Assembly: GCF_030167905.1 (NCBI RefSeq)
Contig: NZ_JARGNA010000002.1
Span: forward strand, 310,001 to 374,000
DNA from: Flavobacterium terrisoli
GTDB lineage: Bacteria > Bacteroidota > Bacteroidia > Flavobacteriales > Flavobacteriaceae
DNA length: 64,000 bases
Direction of reading: 5' to 3'
Shown here: piece after piece, positions 54,354 through 63,301 of the stretch
How positions within the stretch are numbered: position 1 is the stretch's first letter
Layout of the letters: each line of letters starts with the position of its first letter
Notes under the pieces: model-generated
Databases searched by the model: none
Told to the model about the DNA's origin: nothing
The model's input: only the letters and a program-made list of their open reading frames with translations
Program-made: the position numbers and the translations under genes

Positions 54354-55817
54354 TTATTTATTTAGTTGTTCTAAAAGTTCTTTTACAATTTTCATATCGT
54401 CGAAATCATGGCGCACACCTTGAATTTCCTGATACGTTTCGTGTCCTTTTCCTGCAATTAGGATAATATCATTTGGGCCAGCCAATTGACAAGCGGTTTT
54501 GATGGCTTGTTTTCTATCGACAATCGACAAGGTTTTTTTGTGGTTTTGCGGTTCAACCCCTTTTTCCATATCGGCGATAATGTCAATCGGATCTTCTGTT
54601 CTTGGATTGTCTGAAGTGATGATAACCTGATTGCTCATTGTCGTTGCGATGTTGGCCATGATTGGTCTTTTGGCTTTATCCCTGTCACCGCCACAACCTA
54701 CAACTGTGATTAATTTTTCGTTATTGGTGCGAATGTTATTAATCGTACTCAACACATTTTCCAAAGCGTCCGGTGTGTGGGCATAATCAACAATCGCGGT
54801 GATATTTTGGTTGGAAACGATAAATTGGAAACGACCCGAAACACTTTCCAATTCAGAAAGCAATCGCAATACTTCTAATTTATCCAAACCTAATTCAACC
54901 GCAGTCCCGAAAATCGCTAACAGATTATAAGCATTGAAAGTTCCTATCAATCTCACCCAAACTTCATTTTCATTGATCTTCAGCAACAATCCTGACAATT
55001 GATTTTCCAGAATTTGTGCCTTATAATCAGCATACGACTTCAAAGCATAAGTCAGCTTTTTGGCATAGGTATTTTGCATCATTACCAAACCGTTTTTATC
55101 ATCGATATTGGTCAGGGCAAAAGCCGTTTTTGGCAAATGATCAAAAAATGATTTCTTCACATCTCTATATTCAGCGAATGTTGGATGGTAATCCAAATGG
55201 TCGTGAGACAGATTGGTAAACACGCCTCCGGCAAAAGTTAATCCTTCGGTGCGTTTTTGATGGATACCGTGTGAACTCACTTCCATAAAACAATATTCCA
55301 CACCAACGGCATTCATTTCTGCCAAGAAATAATTGATGGTCAACGAATCCGGAGTGGTATGTGTGGCTTTGTATTCGGTATCATCCACCATAATCTTTAC
55401 GGTAGATAATAGTCCAACTTTATAACCTGCTTTTTTGAATAATTGGAACAAAAGAGAAGCGATAGTCGTTTTACCATTCGTTCCCGTGATGCCAACCAGT
55501 TTTAAATTCTGTGACGGATTGCCATAATAATTGGAAGCCAAAAAGGCCAAAGCTGAATTGGTGTCTTTCACCTGAATATAAGTCACGCCGGTAACTATAA
55601 CTTCGGGTAAAGTATCGCAAACCACAGCAACTGCGCCAAGATTTATCGCTTTTTCGATAAAGTCATGGCCATCAGAAACAGTCCCGCGAATGGCTACAAA
55701 TACATCATCCTGTTGAATTTTTCGTGAGTCAAATTCAATTTTATTGATAGGCATTTCGGTCGAACCTTTTACGACTTCGATAGCTACTTTGTACAATATG
55801 TCTTTTAAAATAATCAC
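54354..55817 (-). CDS. murE: UDP-MurNAc-tripeptide synthetase, meso-DAP type
   Basis: The 487-residue Mur ligase has the ATP loop GTNGKTT (112-118), SSHGIHQKR and [14 protein letters not shown]. The specificity motif is DNPR ([10 protein letters not shown]), which is known to mark ligases that add meso-diaminopimelate rather than lysine. So the peptidoglycan is probably of the DAP type. The gene overlaps the upstream ftsI end by 4 bp and precedes mraY by 4 bp. Confidence 0.97.
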   Translation of the reverse strand: MIILKDILYKVAIEVVKGSTEMPINKIEFDSRKIQQDDVFVAIRGTVSDGHDFIEKAINLGAVAVVCDTLPEVIVTGVTYIQVKDTNSALAFLASNYYGNPSQNLKLVGITGTNGKTTIASLLFQLFKKAGYKVGLLSTVKIMVDDTEYKATHTTPDSLTINYFLAEMNAVGVEYCFMEVSSHGIHQKRTEGLTFAGGVFTNLSHDHLDYHPTFAEYRDVKKSFFDHLPKTAFALTNIDDKNGLVMMQNTYAKKLTYALKSYADYKAQILENQLSGLLLKINENEVWVRLIGTFNAYNLLAIFGTAVELGLDKLEVLRLLSELESVSGRFQFIVSNQNITAIVDYAHTPDALENVLSTINNIRTNNEKLITVVGCGGDRDKAKRPIMANIATTMSNQVIITSDNPRTEDPIDIIADMEKGVEPQNHKKTLSIVDRKQAIKTACQLAGPNDIILIAGKGHETYQEIQGVRHDFDDMKIVKELLEQLNK

Positions 55818-57823
55818 GATAATTCGAGTATGATGATTTGATTTTTACTTAAGGCTGAACCAGGCTGAATGGATTGTCTTTTTACTTTTCCAAACCCGAT
55901 TACTTTTACTTTTACTTTCATATTTTCCAAAAGTGCCACAGCGTCCATGCCGCTCATGCCTTTTACATTTGGAATTGTTTTGCCAGCTGAATTTGATTTG
56001 ACCGCATATTCATTATAAGCTTTCTCTTGCTTGCCGATTTTTCTGTTCAGATTTTTGATTTCATTCGTGGATGGTGCATCGGTAAAAATCTTTTGCGCTA
56101 CGCGTTTGAAAACCGGTCCGGCCACATCGGCACCATAATAATTATTTCCTGATGTATTCGGTTTGTGAACCACTACAATGCAGGAATATTTAGGGTTTTC
56201 TGCCGGGAAAAATCCAACGAAAGAAGAAATATAGTGCTTGTCATTTCCGCCGTTTTTGCCATAATTGGCCTGAGCAGTTCCGGTTTTTCCGGCCATCGAG
56301 AAATCTTTGGAATACAACTTAGAGCCGGTTCCTCTTTTGACTACATTTTGTAAAACGGCTTTCAATTCTTTGATAGTTTCGTCAGAGCAAATCTTCGGAT
56401 TGATCACTTCCTTGTCGTATTTTTTGATGACTTTATTCCATTCCTTAATTTCGGAAACAAATTGTGGTTTTACCATTTCGCCGTTATTGGCAACTGCATT
56501 ATACAAAGTCAGTGTTTGCAATGGTGTTACTGAAACTCCATATCCAAAAGCCATCCATGGCAATGAAATCGCGCTCCAATATTTGTCATCCGGCTGCGGA
56601 ATGTATGGTTTGCCTTCTCCCTGGAATGGTAATCCCAATGGTTTGTTCAAGCCCATTCTGTCGATTCTGTCTACGAATTCTTTTGGATTGTTCTTATAAT
56701 TCTCATAAACCGCTTGAACCAAAACCGTATTGGAAGACACTTCAAAACCTCGGGCCAAAGAAATTTTTCCATAACCACCTTCGTGAGAATCACGCACTTT
56801 TTTACCTCGGTATTCTACAATCCCACCACGACTGTCATATACATGACTGGTATCAACTTTACCATCATCCAACAATGCAATCATATCGACCAATTTGAAG
56901 GTAGAACCCGGTTCATGCGATTCAGCCACCGCATAATTGGTGGTTTCGAAATAAGTAGAGTCAGTTTCTTTTAGTTTACCTAAATTAGAAATCGCTCTGA
57001 TTTTCCCTGTTTTGGTTTCCATAACCACAACACAGCCATGCTCGGCTTTGTAATCCTGTAATTGTTTTAGCAAAGCGTGATGCGCAATATCCTGAATATA
57101 AACATCGATGGTAGAAATTACATCATAACCATCTTGTGGTTCAACGTCATTTTGATCACGGATTGGTTTCCACTGTCCTTTGGCGATTTTTTGCTTTAGG
57201 ACTTTACCATCTTTTCCGTTTAAATATTTTCTGAATGACCATTCAATTCCTTTGCCATCCGGTTTTCCTTCCGGTGTGATTCTTTCATAACCAATAGTTC
57301 TTTCGGCAATTTTCCCGATTGGGTGTTCGCGAACAGTTTCCTGCTCGGTAATCATTCCGCCTTTGTTGGCGCCCAAATTAAACAATGGAAAGCTTTTGAT
57401 TTTTATGTATTGGGTATAACTCAAATCTCGGGCTACCAATAAGTATCTGTTTTTGTTGGCTCTGGCCATTCTCAATTGTGAATGATAAAAAGAACTTGGT
57501 TTGCCCAACATCAACGCCAATGAATCAGCTAATGGTCTGACATTTTTTTCAAAATCTTCTCCTTTCGGTGCTACAGCATCAAATCGGATGTTATAATTAG
57601 GAATAGAAGTGGCAAGCAAACTGCCGTCAGCTGAATAAATATTTCCTTTATTGGCAGGCAGCGGAAAGTTCTTTACGGTTCTCTCTTTGGCCAATTTTCG
57701 GTAATAATCACCTTCAACCCATTGAATTTTGGATAGCTTGAAAGTAATTGCCAAAGCCATCAGAAAGAGACTGAAAGCAACTAAATAAATTCGGTAAGAG
57801 ATATGTTTATCTTCTACTGCCAT
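55814..57823 (-). CDS. ftsI: Septal penicillin-binding protein with PASTA domain
   Basis: The 669-residue class B transpeptidase crosslinks septal peptidoglycan. It has one N-terminal membrane helix (about 10-30), a pedestal domain, and the transpeptidase domain with active-site Ser307 (STFK), SSN at 363-365 and KTG at 513-515. It ends in a PASTA domain (about 610-669, IPNVKGMSGMDAVALLEN), which E. coli FtsI lacks. It pairs with FtsW, and its start overlaps ftsL by 10 bp. Confidence 0.95.
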   Translation of the reverse strand: MAVEDKHISYRIYLVAFSLFLMALAITFKLSKIQWVEGDYYRKLAKERTVKNFPLPANKGNIYSADGSLLATSIPNYNIRFDAVAPKGEDFEKNVRPLADSLALMLGKPSSFYHSQLRMARANKNRYLLVARDLSYTQYIKIKSFPLFNLGANKGGMITEQETVREHPIGKIAERTIGYERITPEGKPDGKGIEWSFRKYLNGKDGKVLKQKIAKGQWKPIRDQNDVEPQDGYDVISTIDVYIQDIAHHALLKQLQDYKAEHGCVVVMETKTGKIRAISNLGKLKETDSTYFETTNYAVAESHEPGSTFKLVDMIALLDDGKVDTSHVYDSRGGIVEYRGKKVRDSHEGGYGKISLARGFEVSSNTVLVQAVYENYKNNPKEFVDRIDRMGLNKPLGLPFQGEGKPYIPQPDDKYWSAISLPWMAFGYGVSVTPLQTLTLYNAVANNGEMVKPQFVSEIKEWNKVIKKYDKEVINPKICSDETIKELKAVLQNVVKRGTGSKLYSKDFSMAGKTGTAQANYGKNGGNDKHYISSFVGFFPAENPKYSCIVVVHKPNTSGNNYYGADVAGPVFKRVAQKIFTDAPSTNEIKNLNRKIGKQEKAYNEYAVKSNSAGKTIPNVKGMSGMDAVALLENMKVKVKVIGFGKVKRQSIQPGSALSKNQIIILELS

Positions 57824-58161
57824 AATCTTTGGAAGAAAGTTTTTTCTACTGGTTTTTTAACTTTTATCTTTTGTGGCGGAACCGATGAAGGAAATATTTT
57901 TCTTTCCACCATTCTTTCGGAAACCGTTGATTCCATTTTTAATTTCATTAGTTCAGAGCGTTTGTCTACGAATTCAGAACGCAATTCCTTTACTTCATTA
58001 GTCAGCTCAGCAATTCTGAAAATCTTTTGATCATATCGGTGCTCATTGGCAATCATCAAAATCGCAAGCAGAATCAGGAACACGATGAAACGCCAGTTTT
58101 TGGTAGCATCTTCATTGACTAAAAATCGAGCTTTTAATATGCCGTAAACTCCTTTTTTCAT
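57814..58161 (-). CDS. ftsL: FtsL-like division protein
   Basis: This 115-residue bitopic protein has a membrane helix (about 24-41, WRFIVFLILLAILMIA) followed by a periplasmic coiled coil (IAELTNEVKELRSEFVDKRS). This is the FtsL layout. Sequence similarity in this family is weak, so identity rests on size, topology and its place between rsmH and ftsI. It would bridge FtsQ and the septal synthase. Confidence 0.85.
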   Translation of the reverse strand: MKKGVYGILKARFLVNEDATKNWRFIVFLILLAILMIANEHRYDQKIFRIAELTNEVKELRSEFVDKRSELMKLKMESTVSERMVERKIFPSSVPPQKIKVKKPVEKTFFQRLWQ

Positions 58162-58164
58162 TTC

Positions 58165-59073
58165 TTATTTCTTTTCCGCAACCCTTAGTTTTGCGCTTCT
58201 TGCTCTGTTATTCACTTTTATTTCTTCGTCACTTGGAACGATTAATTTTTCAACGATTTTGAACGGGACCGAAAAATTTCCGAAGAAATCACGTTCGGGT
58301 TCACCTTCAAACATCCCGTTTTTCATAAAGCGTTTGACCAATCGGTCTTCTAAGGAATGATAGGAAATCACGCTTAATCTTCCTTCGGGTTTCAATATTT
58401 CAAGTGACTGTTCCAAAAACTCTTTCAGCACTTCCATTTCCTGGTTCACTTCTATACGTATAGCCTGATAGATTTGCGCCAGGATTTTATTTTTAAACTG
58501 ATCCGGTAAAAATTTGGCCAAAATCAATTTCAATTCGTCAGTCGTATTGATCGTTTTCTTTTCTCTGGCTTCGATGATAGTTCTCGCAATAGCCGGTGCT
58601 GCTTTTAATTCACCATAATCCAAAAACACTCTTCTCAAATTAGCATCATCATATTCGTTGATGACTTTGTGGGCGTCGAGTTCGTTTCTTTTGCTCATTC
58701 TCATATCCAAATCGGCATCAAAGCGAGTAGAAAATCCTCTTTCGGGAACGTCAAATTGGTGAGATGAAACACCCAAATCAGCTAAAATTCCATCCACACT
58801 TTTTACCCCATGAAATCTCAAAAAACGTTTGATATACCTGAAATTTTCCTGAATCAATGTGAATCTTTCATCGGGCAAAGCATTGGCCCAGGCATCTTCA
58901 TCCTGATCAAAACCGAACAATTTGCCATTAGGCCCTAAGCGACTCAAAATCTCTTTTGAATGTCCGCCACCGCCAAAAGTCACATCGACATAAATGCCAT
59001 CGGGTTTGATATTCAATCCATCGACAGTTTCCTTCAATAAAACAGGATTATGATATTCCATCTCCATCGTCAT
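58165..59073 (-). CDS. rsmH: 16S rRNA (cytosine1402-N4)-methyltransferase RsmH
   Basis: The 302-residue enzyme methylates C1402 of 16S rRNA. It has the start region EYHNPVLLKETVDGL, the SAM loop DVTFGGGGHSKEIL, DLGVSSHQFDVPERGFS, LDMRMS and the C-terminal SYHSLEDRLVKRF. ATGs at 59073, 59067 and 59061 are all possible; the last (MEYHNPVLL) fits the family best. The gene overlaps the end of mraZ. Confidence 0.96.
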   Translation of the reverse strand: MTMEMEYHNPVLLKETVDGLNIKPDGIYVDVTFGGGGHSKEILSRLGPNGKLFGFDQDEDAWANALPDERFTLIQENFRYIKRFLRFHGVKSVDGILADLGVSSHQFDVPERGFSTRFDADLDMRMSKRNELDAHKVINEYDDANLRRVFLDYGELKAAPAIARTIIEAREKKTINTTDELKLILAKFLPDQFKNKILAQIYQAIRIEVNQEMEVLKEFLEQSLEILKPEGRLSVISYHSLEDRLVKRFMKNGMFEGEPERDFFGNFSVPFKIVEKLIVPSDEEIKVNNRARSAKLRVAEKK

Positions 59074-59521
59074 TAGTATTTCCCATTACATCCTCAGCTA
59101 AATCAACAAAGTCGATATCATCACCTGCAATGGCTTTTTCGTATAAATCTTTATCCCAAATCTCAACGATGTTTACCGCTGAAGAAAGCACGATGTCTTT
59201 TGAAATATGCCCAAAGGCAACCAAATCTTTAGGAATTAACAATCGACCCAAATCATCCACTTCAACCACTTTCACACCGGCGGTAAAACGTCGGATGAAG
59301 TCGTTGTTTTTCTTTACAAATCGATTGAGCTTATTGATTTTTTGCATCATCAGATTCCATTCAGGCATTGGATATAATTCCAAACATGGCTGAAATACGG
59401 AACGCTTCAAGACGAAGCCATCTTGAAGAGAATTAGCGAGTTGCCTCTTTAACGCCGAAGGAATCATCAATCTTCCTTTGGCGTCAACTTTGCATTCGTA
59501 TGTTCCGATTATGGAGTTCAA
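59048..59521 (-). CDS. mraZ: Transcriptional regulator MraZ
   Basis: The 157-residue protein has two AbrB-like half domains, each with a DxxGRxxIP motif (DAKGRLMIPSAL at about 13-24 and DDLGRLLIPKDL at about 90-101). MraZ is known to bind direct repeats upstream of its own gene and to control the dcw cluster. A clear set of such repeats lies just upstream here (59562-59608). It is the first gene of the cluster. Confidence 0.95.
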   Translation of the reverse strand: MNSIIGTYECKVDAKGRLMIPSALKRQLANSLQDGFVLKRSVFQPCLELYPMPEWNLMMQKINKLNRFVKKNNDFIRRFTAGVKVVEVDDLGRLLIPKDLVAFGHISKDIVLSSAVNIVEIWDKDLYEKAIAGDDIDFVDLAEDVMGNTNDDGDGIS

Positions 59522-59543
59522 TTGCGTTTATTTTGGTTATGAG

Positions 59544-59551
59544 CAAAAATA
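59544..59551 (-). promoter_or_regulatory. mraZ promoter -7 element
   Basis: On the minus strand TATTTTTG matches TAnnTTTG, about 23 bp before the mraZ ATG. The MraZ-box repeats start 10 bp upstream and would cover the -33 region. Confidence 0.5.
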
Positions 59552-59561
59552 TAAAAATAAT

Positions 59562-59608
59562 TACCACAATTTACCACAAAATACCACTTTGTTGATAAGT
59601 TTTACCAC
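59562..59608 (-). promoter_or_regulatory. MraZ box: four GTGGTA repeats
   Basis: TACCAC on the plus strand (GTGGTA on the minus) occurs at 59562, 59572 and 59582, exactly 10 bp apart, and again at 59603, 21 bp on. MraZ proteins are known to bind short direct repeats with about 10-bp period upstream of mraZ (GTGGG-type in E. coli). This is very probably the autoregulatory operator of the dcw cluster. Confidence 0.75.
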
Positions 59609-59874
59609 TTCTTTCCCATTTGATATAAAAACTGTTCAAAATTTGTCTCGTCGGATTCTTAACGAATATTTAACGATTTTGGAATTACACCGAAAAAAAG
59701 TTATAAAAAACTCATTTTAAGTCGTTTTGTTGCATAAAATTGATTTTATTAACATCGAAAAAAAGGCGCGAAATTTAAAAACCGAAAGAATGGTTTTTTG
59801 GAAAATTGTTGATGAAATTCTTCATTTTAGTAGTAAATATTCCTGGCATAGCCGAATTTTTATCTATAAAATCA

Positions 59875-59882
59875 TATATTTG
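59875..59882 (+). promoter_or_regulatory. -7 element of the hydrolase gene
   Basis: TATATTTG matches TAnnTTTG and lies 30 bp before the ATG at 59912. Confidence 0.45.
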
Positions 59883-59911
59883 TTGCCGAGGTAAAAAGTC
59901 AAAAAAATTAC

Positions 59912-60676
59912 ATGGAAGGAAATTTTAAAAAAGAAGGCAGGTATTCATATTTCGAAGCCGGAGAAGGTACGCCAATCGTTGTTTTACACGGGTTGATGGG
60001 CGGATTGAGTAACTTTGGAGGCGTTGCCGATTATTTTTCCTCTCACGGCTATAAGGTAGTCATCCCCGAATTGCCAATTTATACCCAAAACATCTTAAAA
60101 ACCAATGTCAAAGCTTTCGCCAAATACGTAAAAGACTTTATCACTTTTAAAGGTTTTGACCGTGTCATTTTACTTGGAAATTCATTGGGCGGACACATTG
60201 CCTTGTACCACTCCAAAATGTATCCAGAAAAAGTAGCCGGATTGGTAATTACTGGAAGTTCAGGTCTTTATGAAAGTGCCATGGGTGACAGTTACCCAAA
60301 ACGCGGTGATTATGACTATATCAAAAAGAAAGCAGAAGCTGTTTTTTATGATCCAAACGTAGCCAGCAAAGAAATCGTTGATGAAGTTTTTGCTGTTGTC
60401 AACGACCGCATCAAAGTGATTAAAACCCTGACCATTGCCAAAAGTGCGATTCGTCATAATATGGCCAAAGATTTACCAAAAATGCATGTAAAAACCTGTA
60501 TTATCTGGGGTAAAAACGATCAGGTTACGCCACCTGATGTGGCCGAAGAATTTCACAAATTAATGCCAAATTCAGAATTATATTGGATTGACAAATGTGG
60601 TCACGCTGCGATGATGGAACATCCGGATGAGTTCAATAGATTATTACATGAATGGTTAAAAGAAGTTCATTTATAA
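59912..60676 (+). CDS. Alpha/beta-fold hydrolase
   Basis: The 254-residue protein has the full alpha/beta hydrolase layout. An oxyanion-hole HGLMGG is at 26-31, the nucleophile elbow GNSLGG at 89-94 (Ser91), the Asp in WGKNDQVTP (203) and the His in KCGHAAMMEHP (231). There is no signal peptide, so it is cytoplasmic. The substrate cannot be told from sequence; many relatives are esterases or C-C bond hydrolases. A terminator separates it from engB, but the gap is only 38 bp. Confidence 0.92.
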   Translation: MEGNFKKEGRYSYFEAGEGTPIVVLHGLMGGLSNFGGVADYFSSHGYKVVIPELPIYTQNILKTNVKAFAKYVKDFITFKGFDRVILLGNSLGGHIALYHSKMYPEKVAGLVITGSSGLYESAMGDSYPKRGDYDYIKKKAEAVFYDPNVASKEIVDEVFAVVNDRIKVIKTLTIAKSAIRHNMAKDLPKMHVKTCIIWGKNDQVTPPDVAEEFHKLMPNSELYWIDKCGHAAMMEHPDEFNRLLHEWLKEVHL

Positions 60677-60677
60677 A

Positions 60678-60706
60678 CAAAAGTCCTTTTGGGACTTTTT
60701 TATTTT
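60678..60706 (+). terminator. Terminator after the hydrolase gene
   Basis: AAAAGTCC and GGGACTTTT form a short hairpin with a TTTT loop and a T-run. It sits just before the engB start, so engB needs its own promoter or read-through. Confidence 0.75.
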
Positions 60707-60714
60707 AATACCCA

Positions 60715-61332
60715 ATGAAAATTAACAGCGCCGAATTTATCATCAGTAATTCCGATGTGAGTAAATGCCCGAAAGATCCTTTACCGGAATATGCTTTTAT
60801 TGGTCGTTCCAATGTGGGAAAATCATCTTTGATCAACATGTTGACCAATCATAAAAATTTGGCCAAAACCTCAGGAAAACCTGGAAAAACACAGCTTATC
60901 AACCATTTTAAAATCAATTTGAATTGGTTTCTGGTGGATTTACCGGGTTATGGTTATGCGCGCGTATCCAAGAAAACCAAAGAAGTTTTTCAGCAGTTTA
61001 TCACCGATTATTTTGAGAAAAGAGAACAATTGGTTTGTGCCTTTGTTCTAATCGACATTCGATTGGAAGCGCAAAAAATCGACTTGGAATTCATCAATTA
61101 TTTGGGCGAAATTGAAGTGCCGTTTTGCATCATTTTCACCAAAGCCGATAAAATCAGCAAAACCAAAATAGATTCCCATATTGCCGCATACCGAAAAGCC
61201 CTTTTGGCCAACAACTGGGAAGAAATGCCGCAGCATTTTGTGACCTCGGCACTCGAAGCCACCGGAAGAGACAAAGTACTCGACTTTATTGACAGCGTCA
61301 ATGGCGAAATGTTTAAAAGCGGAGAGTTATAA
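60715..61332 (+). CDS. engB: Ribosome biogenesis GTPase EngB/YsxC/YihA
   Basis: This 205-residue GTPase is needed for late assembly of the large ribosomal subunit. The P-loop GRSNVGKS is at 30-37, the G2 threonine lies in GKPGKTQ, the G3 motif DLPGYG is at 75-80, and the G4 motif TKAD is at 142-145. Typical size and sequence for the family. Confidence 0.97.
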   Translation: MKINSAEFIISNSDVSKCPKDPLPEYAFIGRSNVGKSSLINMLTNHKNLAKTSGKPGKTQLINHFKINLNWFLVDLPGYGYARVSKKTKEVFQQFITDYFEKREQLVCAFVLIDIRLEAQKIDLEFINYLGEIEVPFCIIFTKADKISKTKIDSHIAAYRKALLANNWEEMPQHFVTSALEATGRDKVLDFIDSVNGEMFKSGEL

Positions 61333-61335
61333 TTT

Positions 61336-61875
61336 ATGGAGAAACTATTTTTCGCCCTTCTGTTTTTCAATCTATCATTTGGACAAACAAAAGCTACTGT
61401 AGAAAAATCAATTTTTGGACTGCAGACCGGACTTCTGGGGATTTGGGGACATAACGAAACAAGGTTGTCAAACCAAACCAGTTTGAGAAGCGAGCTCGGC
61501 TTAGATTTTGGTATTTCAGGAGATGATAATTCAACTACTACTGCATTAATTCCATCAATTCGATTGGAGCCAAGATGGTATTATAATCTTGAAAAAAGAA
61601 TAAAAAAGGAAAAGAGTATTGCTAAAAACAGCGGCAATTTTTTAGCCTTAAACATTGTCTACAATCCCGATTGGTTTATTATTTCAAATGAAGATAATGT
61701 AAAAGTAATTAGTACTTTGGCTTTTGTGCCCAAGTGGGGAATCAAAAGAACGGTAGGCAACCATTTCACATACGAAGCAGGCATCGGCATTGGTGGTTTT
61801 CTCGTTTTAAATGACTATGAAACCGACAGCAATGTCGCCGTTGATTTACACTTGAGAATCGGATATACTTTTTAA
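61336..61875 (+). CDS. Hypothetical outer-membrane beta-barrel-like protein
   Basis: The 179-residue product has a short signal peptide (MEKLFFALLFFNLSFGQ). Its mature part is a series of amphipathic strands (SLRSELGLDFGI, SIRLEPRWYYNLEKR, FTYEAGIGIGGFL) and ends in a strand with terminal Phe (DLHLRIGYTF), as in small eight-strand outer-membrane barrels. No specific function. It starts 3 bp after engB but the link may be chance. Confidence 0.68.
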   Translation: MEKLFFALLFFNLSFGQTKATVEKSIFGLQTGLLGIWGHNETRLSNQTSLRSELGLDFGISGDDNSTTTALIPSIRLEPRWYYNLEKRIKKEKSIAKNSGNFLALNIVYNPDWFIISNEDNVKVISTLAFVPKWGIKRTVGNHFTYEAGIGIGGFLVLNDYETDSNVAVDLHLRIGYTF

Positions 61876-61878
61876 ATT

Positions 61879-61914
61879 AAAAAAGCGTCTCGTTTTTAAC
61901 TGAGACGCTTTTTT
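61879..61914. terminator. Bidirectional terminator before gldC
   Basis: GCGTCTC (61885-61891) and GAGACGC (61902-61908), flanked by A- and T-runs, end the convergent 61336 and gldBC transcripts. Confidence 0.88.
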
Positions 61915-62250
61915 TTATTTCTTCAATTCCAGTTTTTCGGCAAAATAATCACAGAAATCCTTCATGGTATCAGCCATTTTCTCATCGGCTGTAGCGCGTT
62001 GGAAAGTATCAGCCATAGCGACTAAGGTTTGGTGGAAAAACAATTTCATTTCGTCCACCGGCATGTCTTTGGTCCACAAATCAATACGAAGCGTTTCCTG
62101 CACTTTGCTGTCCCAAATGGAAAGCATCATCGCTTTGGCTTCTTCCTGTTCTACTCCGCCATCCTGCGCCGTCCACATTAATTTTTCAGGTACCCGGTTT
62201 TCATCTAATTCGACAAGGAATTTTATTTCGGATTTAATCGTTTTACTCAT
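61915..62250 (-). CDS. gldC: Gliding motility protein GldC
   Basis: From the ATG at 62250 (MSKTIKSEIKFLVELDENRVPEKL) the protein has 111 residues, the usual GldC size. The longer frame back to 62295 lies within gldB. GldC is a small soluble protein known from gliding mutants of F. johnsoniae; its exact role is unclear. Its start overlaps the gldB end by 8 bp, so the two are coupled. Confidence 0.93.
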   Translation of the reverse strand: MSKTIKSEIKFLVELDENRVPEKLMWTAQDGGVEQEEAKAMMLSIWDSKVQETLRIDLWTKDMPVDEMKLFFHQTLVAMADTFQRATADEKMADTMKDFCDYFAEKLELKK

Positions 62251-63205
62251 TCTTTTTGGGTTTGTATTTTGATTTTTCAAATATTTCTTTGGCATCCATT
62301 TTCAACATATCCTGCAAACTAACATCATTGTTTTCCATAAACGAGCGAACGATTTGCCAACCTATCCATTGCCCTACTCTTCCCGGAGATTCATTGTCGA
62401 TTTCGAGATAAAACTTAGAAAACGGCGCCAGATTGATAAAGCGGTTTGGCAATTTTGAATCAGAGCTGAAAAGCATGTTCTCTTCTATGAAAAATCGCCA
62501 AATATAGCTTTCATTTTCCTGACACCAGGTAATTTGCTCTGGCAAATAGCCCATTTTTTCCGCATCGGTATAATCCGGAAGCATAGCGTCCTTTAAATAC
62601 AATTCCTTTCCGTAATACACCATCTCACCTAAAAAAGTCTTGTCGCTTGGCGGTGGAATTTTTCTTACGGCAAAGCTTGAAACAATATCCGGCATCATTT
62701 GACGCTCTTCATAATTTTGCTTCAAATATGCTGCATCGGTATAAAACTTCACATCCTTACCCAGATACAATTCCAAAGCAATAATCAGTTTGTCATTGGC
62801 ATAAATGGCCTTACTGGTATAATCCATATTGCCGATTACCGTATAAATTTGGGGCATTACAGTTTCTGGGAAATAGTATTTAAAATGCTTGAACAAATTT
62901 TCAATTTGACTGGTTTGCTCATTAAAATTGGGGTATTTTTTCTGCACTTCCGCATACAAATCCCTCCAGTCCTTGTTTTGCATTTTATCGGTCCAAACCT
63001 TATCTTCAACACCTTCCGGAAAGAAAAAAGGATATTCTGCTTTCAGATTAGGCAAATCTTTTGGCGTTGCTTCAAAAAAAGCCTGATCAAATCGGTTCAC
63101 TTTCAGCGATACCGGAATTTCCTCTACAGCCTTTTCGACTTTAGATTTTTTATCACAGGAAACCAGAGCCAGAGCCAAAAATAATATTACAACGTACTTT
63201 TTCAT
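62243..63205 (-). CDS. gldB: Gliding motility lipoprotein GldB
   Basis: From the ATG at 63205 the protein has 320 residues and a lipoprotein signal (LALALVSC, Cys 17). The frame could start at 63232, but MKKYVVILFLALALVSC is the natural beginning. The mature protein has the GldB pattern VNRFDQAFFEATP, PEGVEDKVWTDKMQNKDW and SPGRVGQWIGWQIVRSFMEN. GldB is needed for gliding in F. johnsoniae. It resembles a metal-free peptidase-like fold but its activity is unknown. nadE is divergent. Confidence 0.93.
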   Translation of the reverse strand: MKKYVVILFLALALVSCDKKSKVEKAVEEIPVSLKVNRFDQAFFEATPKDLPNLKAEYPFFFPEGVEDKVWTDKMQNKDWRDLYAEVQKKYPNFNEQTSQIENLFKHFKYYFPETVMPQIYTVIGNMDYTSKAIYANDKLIIALELYLGKDVKFYTDAAYLKQNYEERQMMPDIVSSFAVRKIPPPSDKTFLGEMVYYGKELYLKDAMLPDYTDAEKMGYLPEQITWCQENESYIWRFFIEENMLFSSDSKLPNRFINLAPFSKFYLEIDNESPGRVGQWIGWQIVRSFMENNDVSLQDMLKMDAKEIFEKSKYKPKKNE

Positions 63206-63254
63206 TTTAGGGATATATAAGGCAAAAATCAACTTAAAAAGTTTCTGATTTTTT

Positions 63255-63262
63255 TACATTTG
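63255..63262 (+). promoter_or_regulatory. nadE promoter -7 element
   Basis: TACATTTG matches TAnnTTTG, 40 bp before the nadE ATG. No strong -33 is seen. Confidence 0.5.
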
Positions 63263-63301
63263 CAAATATACATTTCAGTTTCTAAAAACTTTCATAAAAA
63301 A

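Larger units (their letters stand above)
59522..59911. other. Divergent regulatory region between mraZ and the hydrolase gene
   Basis: This is a 390-bp gap. The mraZ side holds a minus-strand -7 element (TATTTTTG, 59544-59551) and the MraZ-box repeats. The hydrolase side holds TATATTTG (59875-59882). The middle (about 59620-59860) is AT-rich, with no open frame, terminator or repeat that I can support. Confidence 0.6.
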
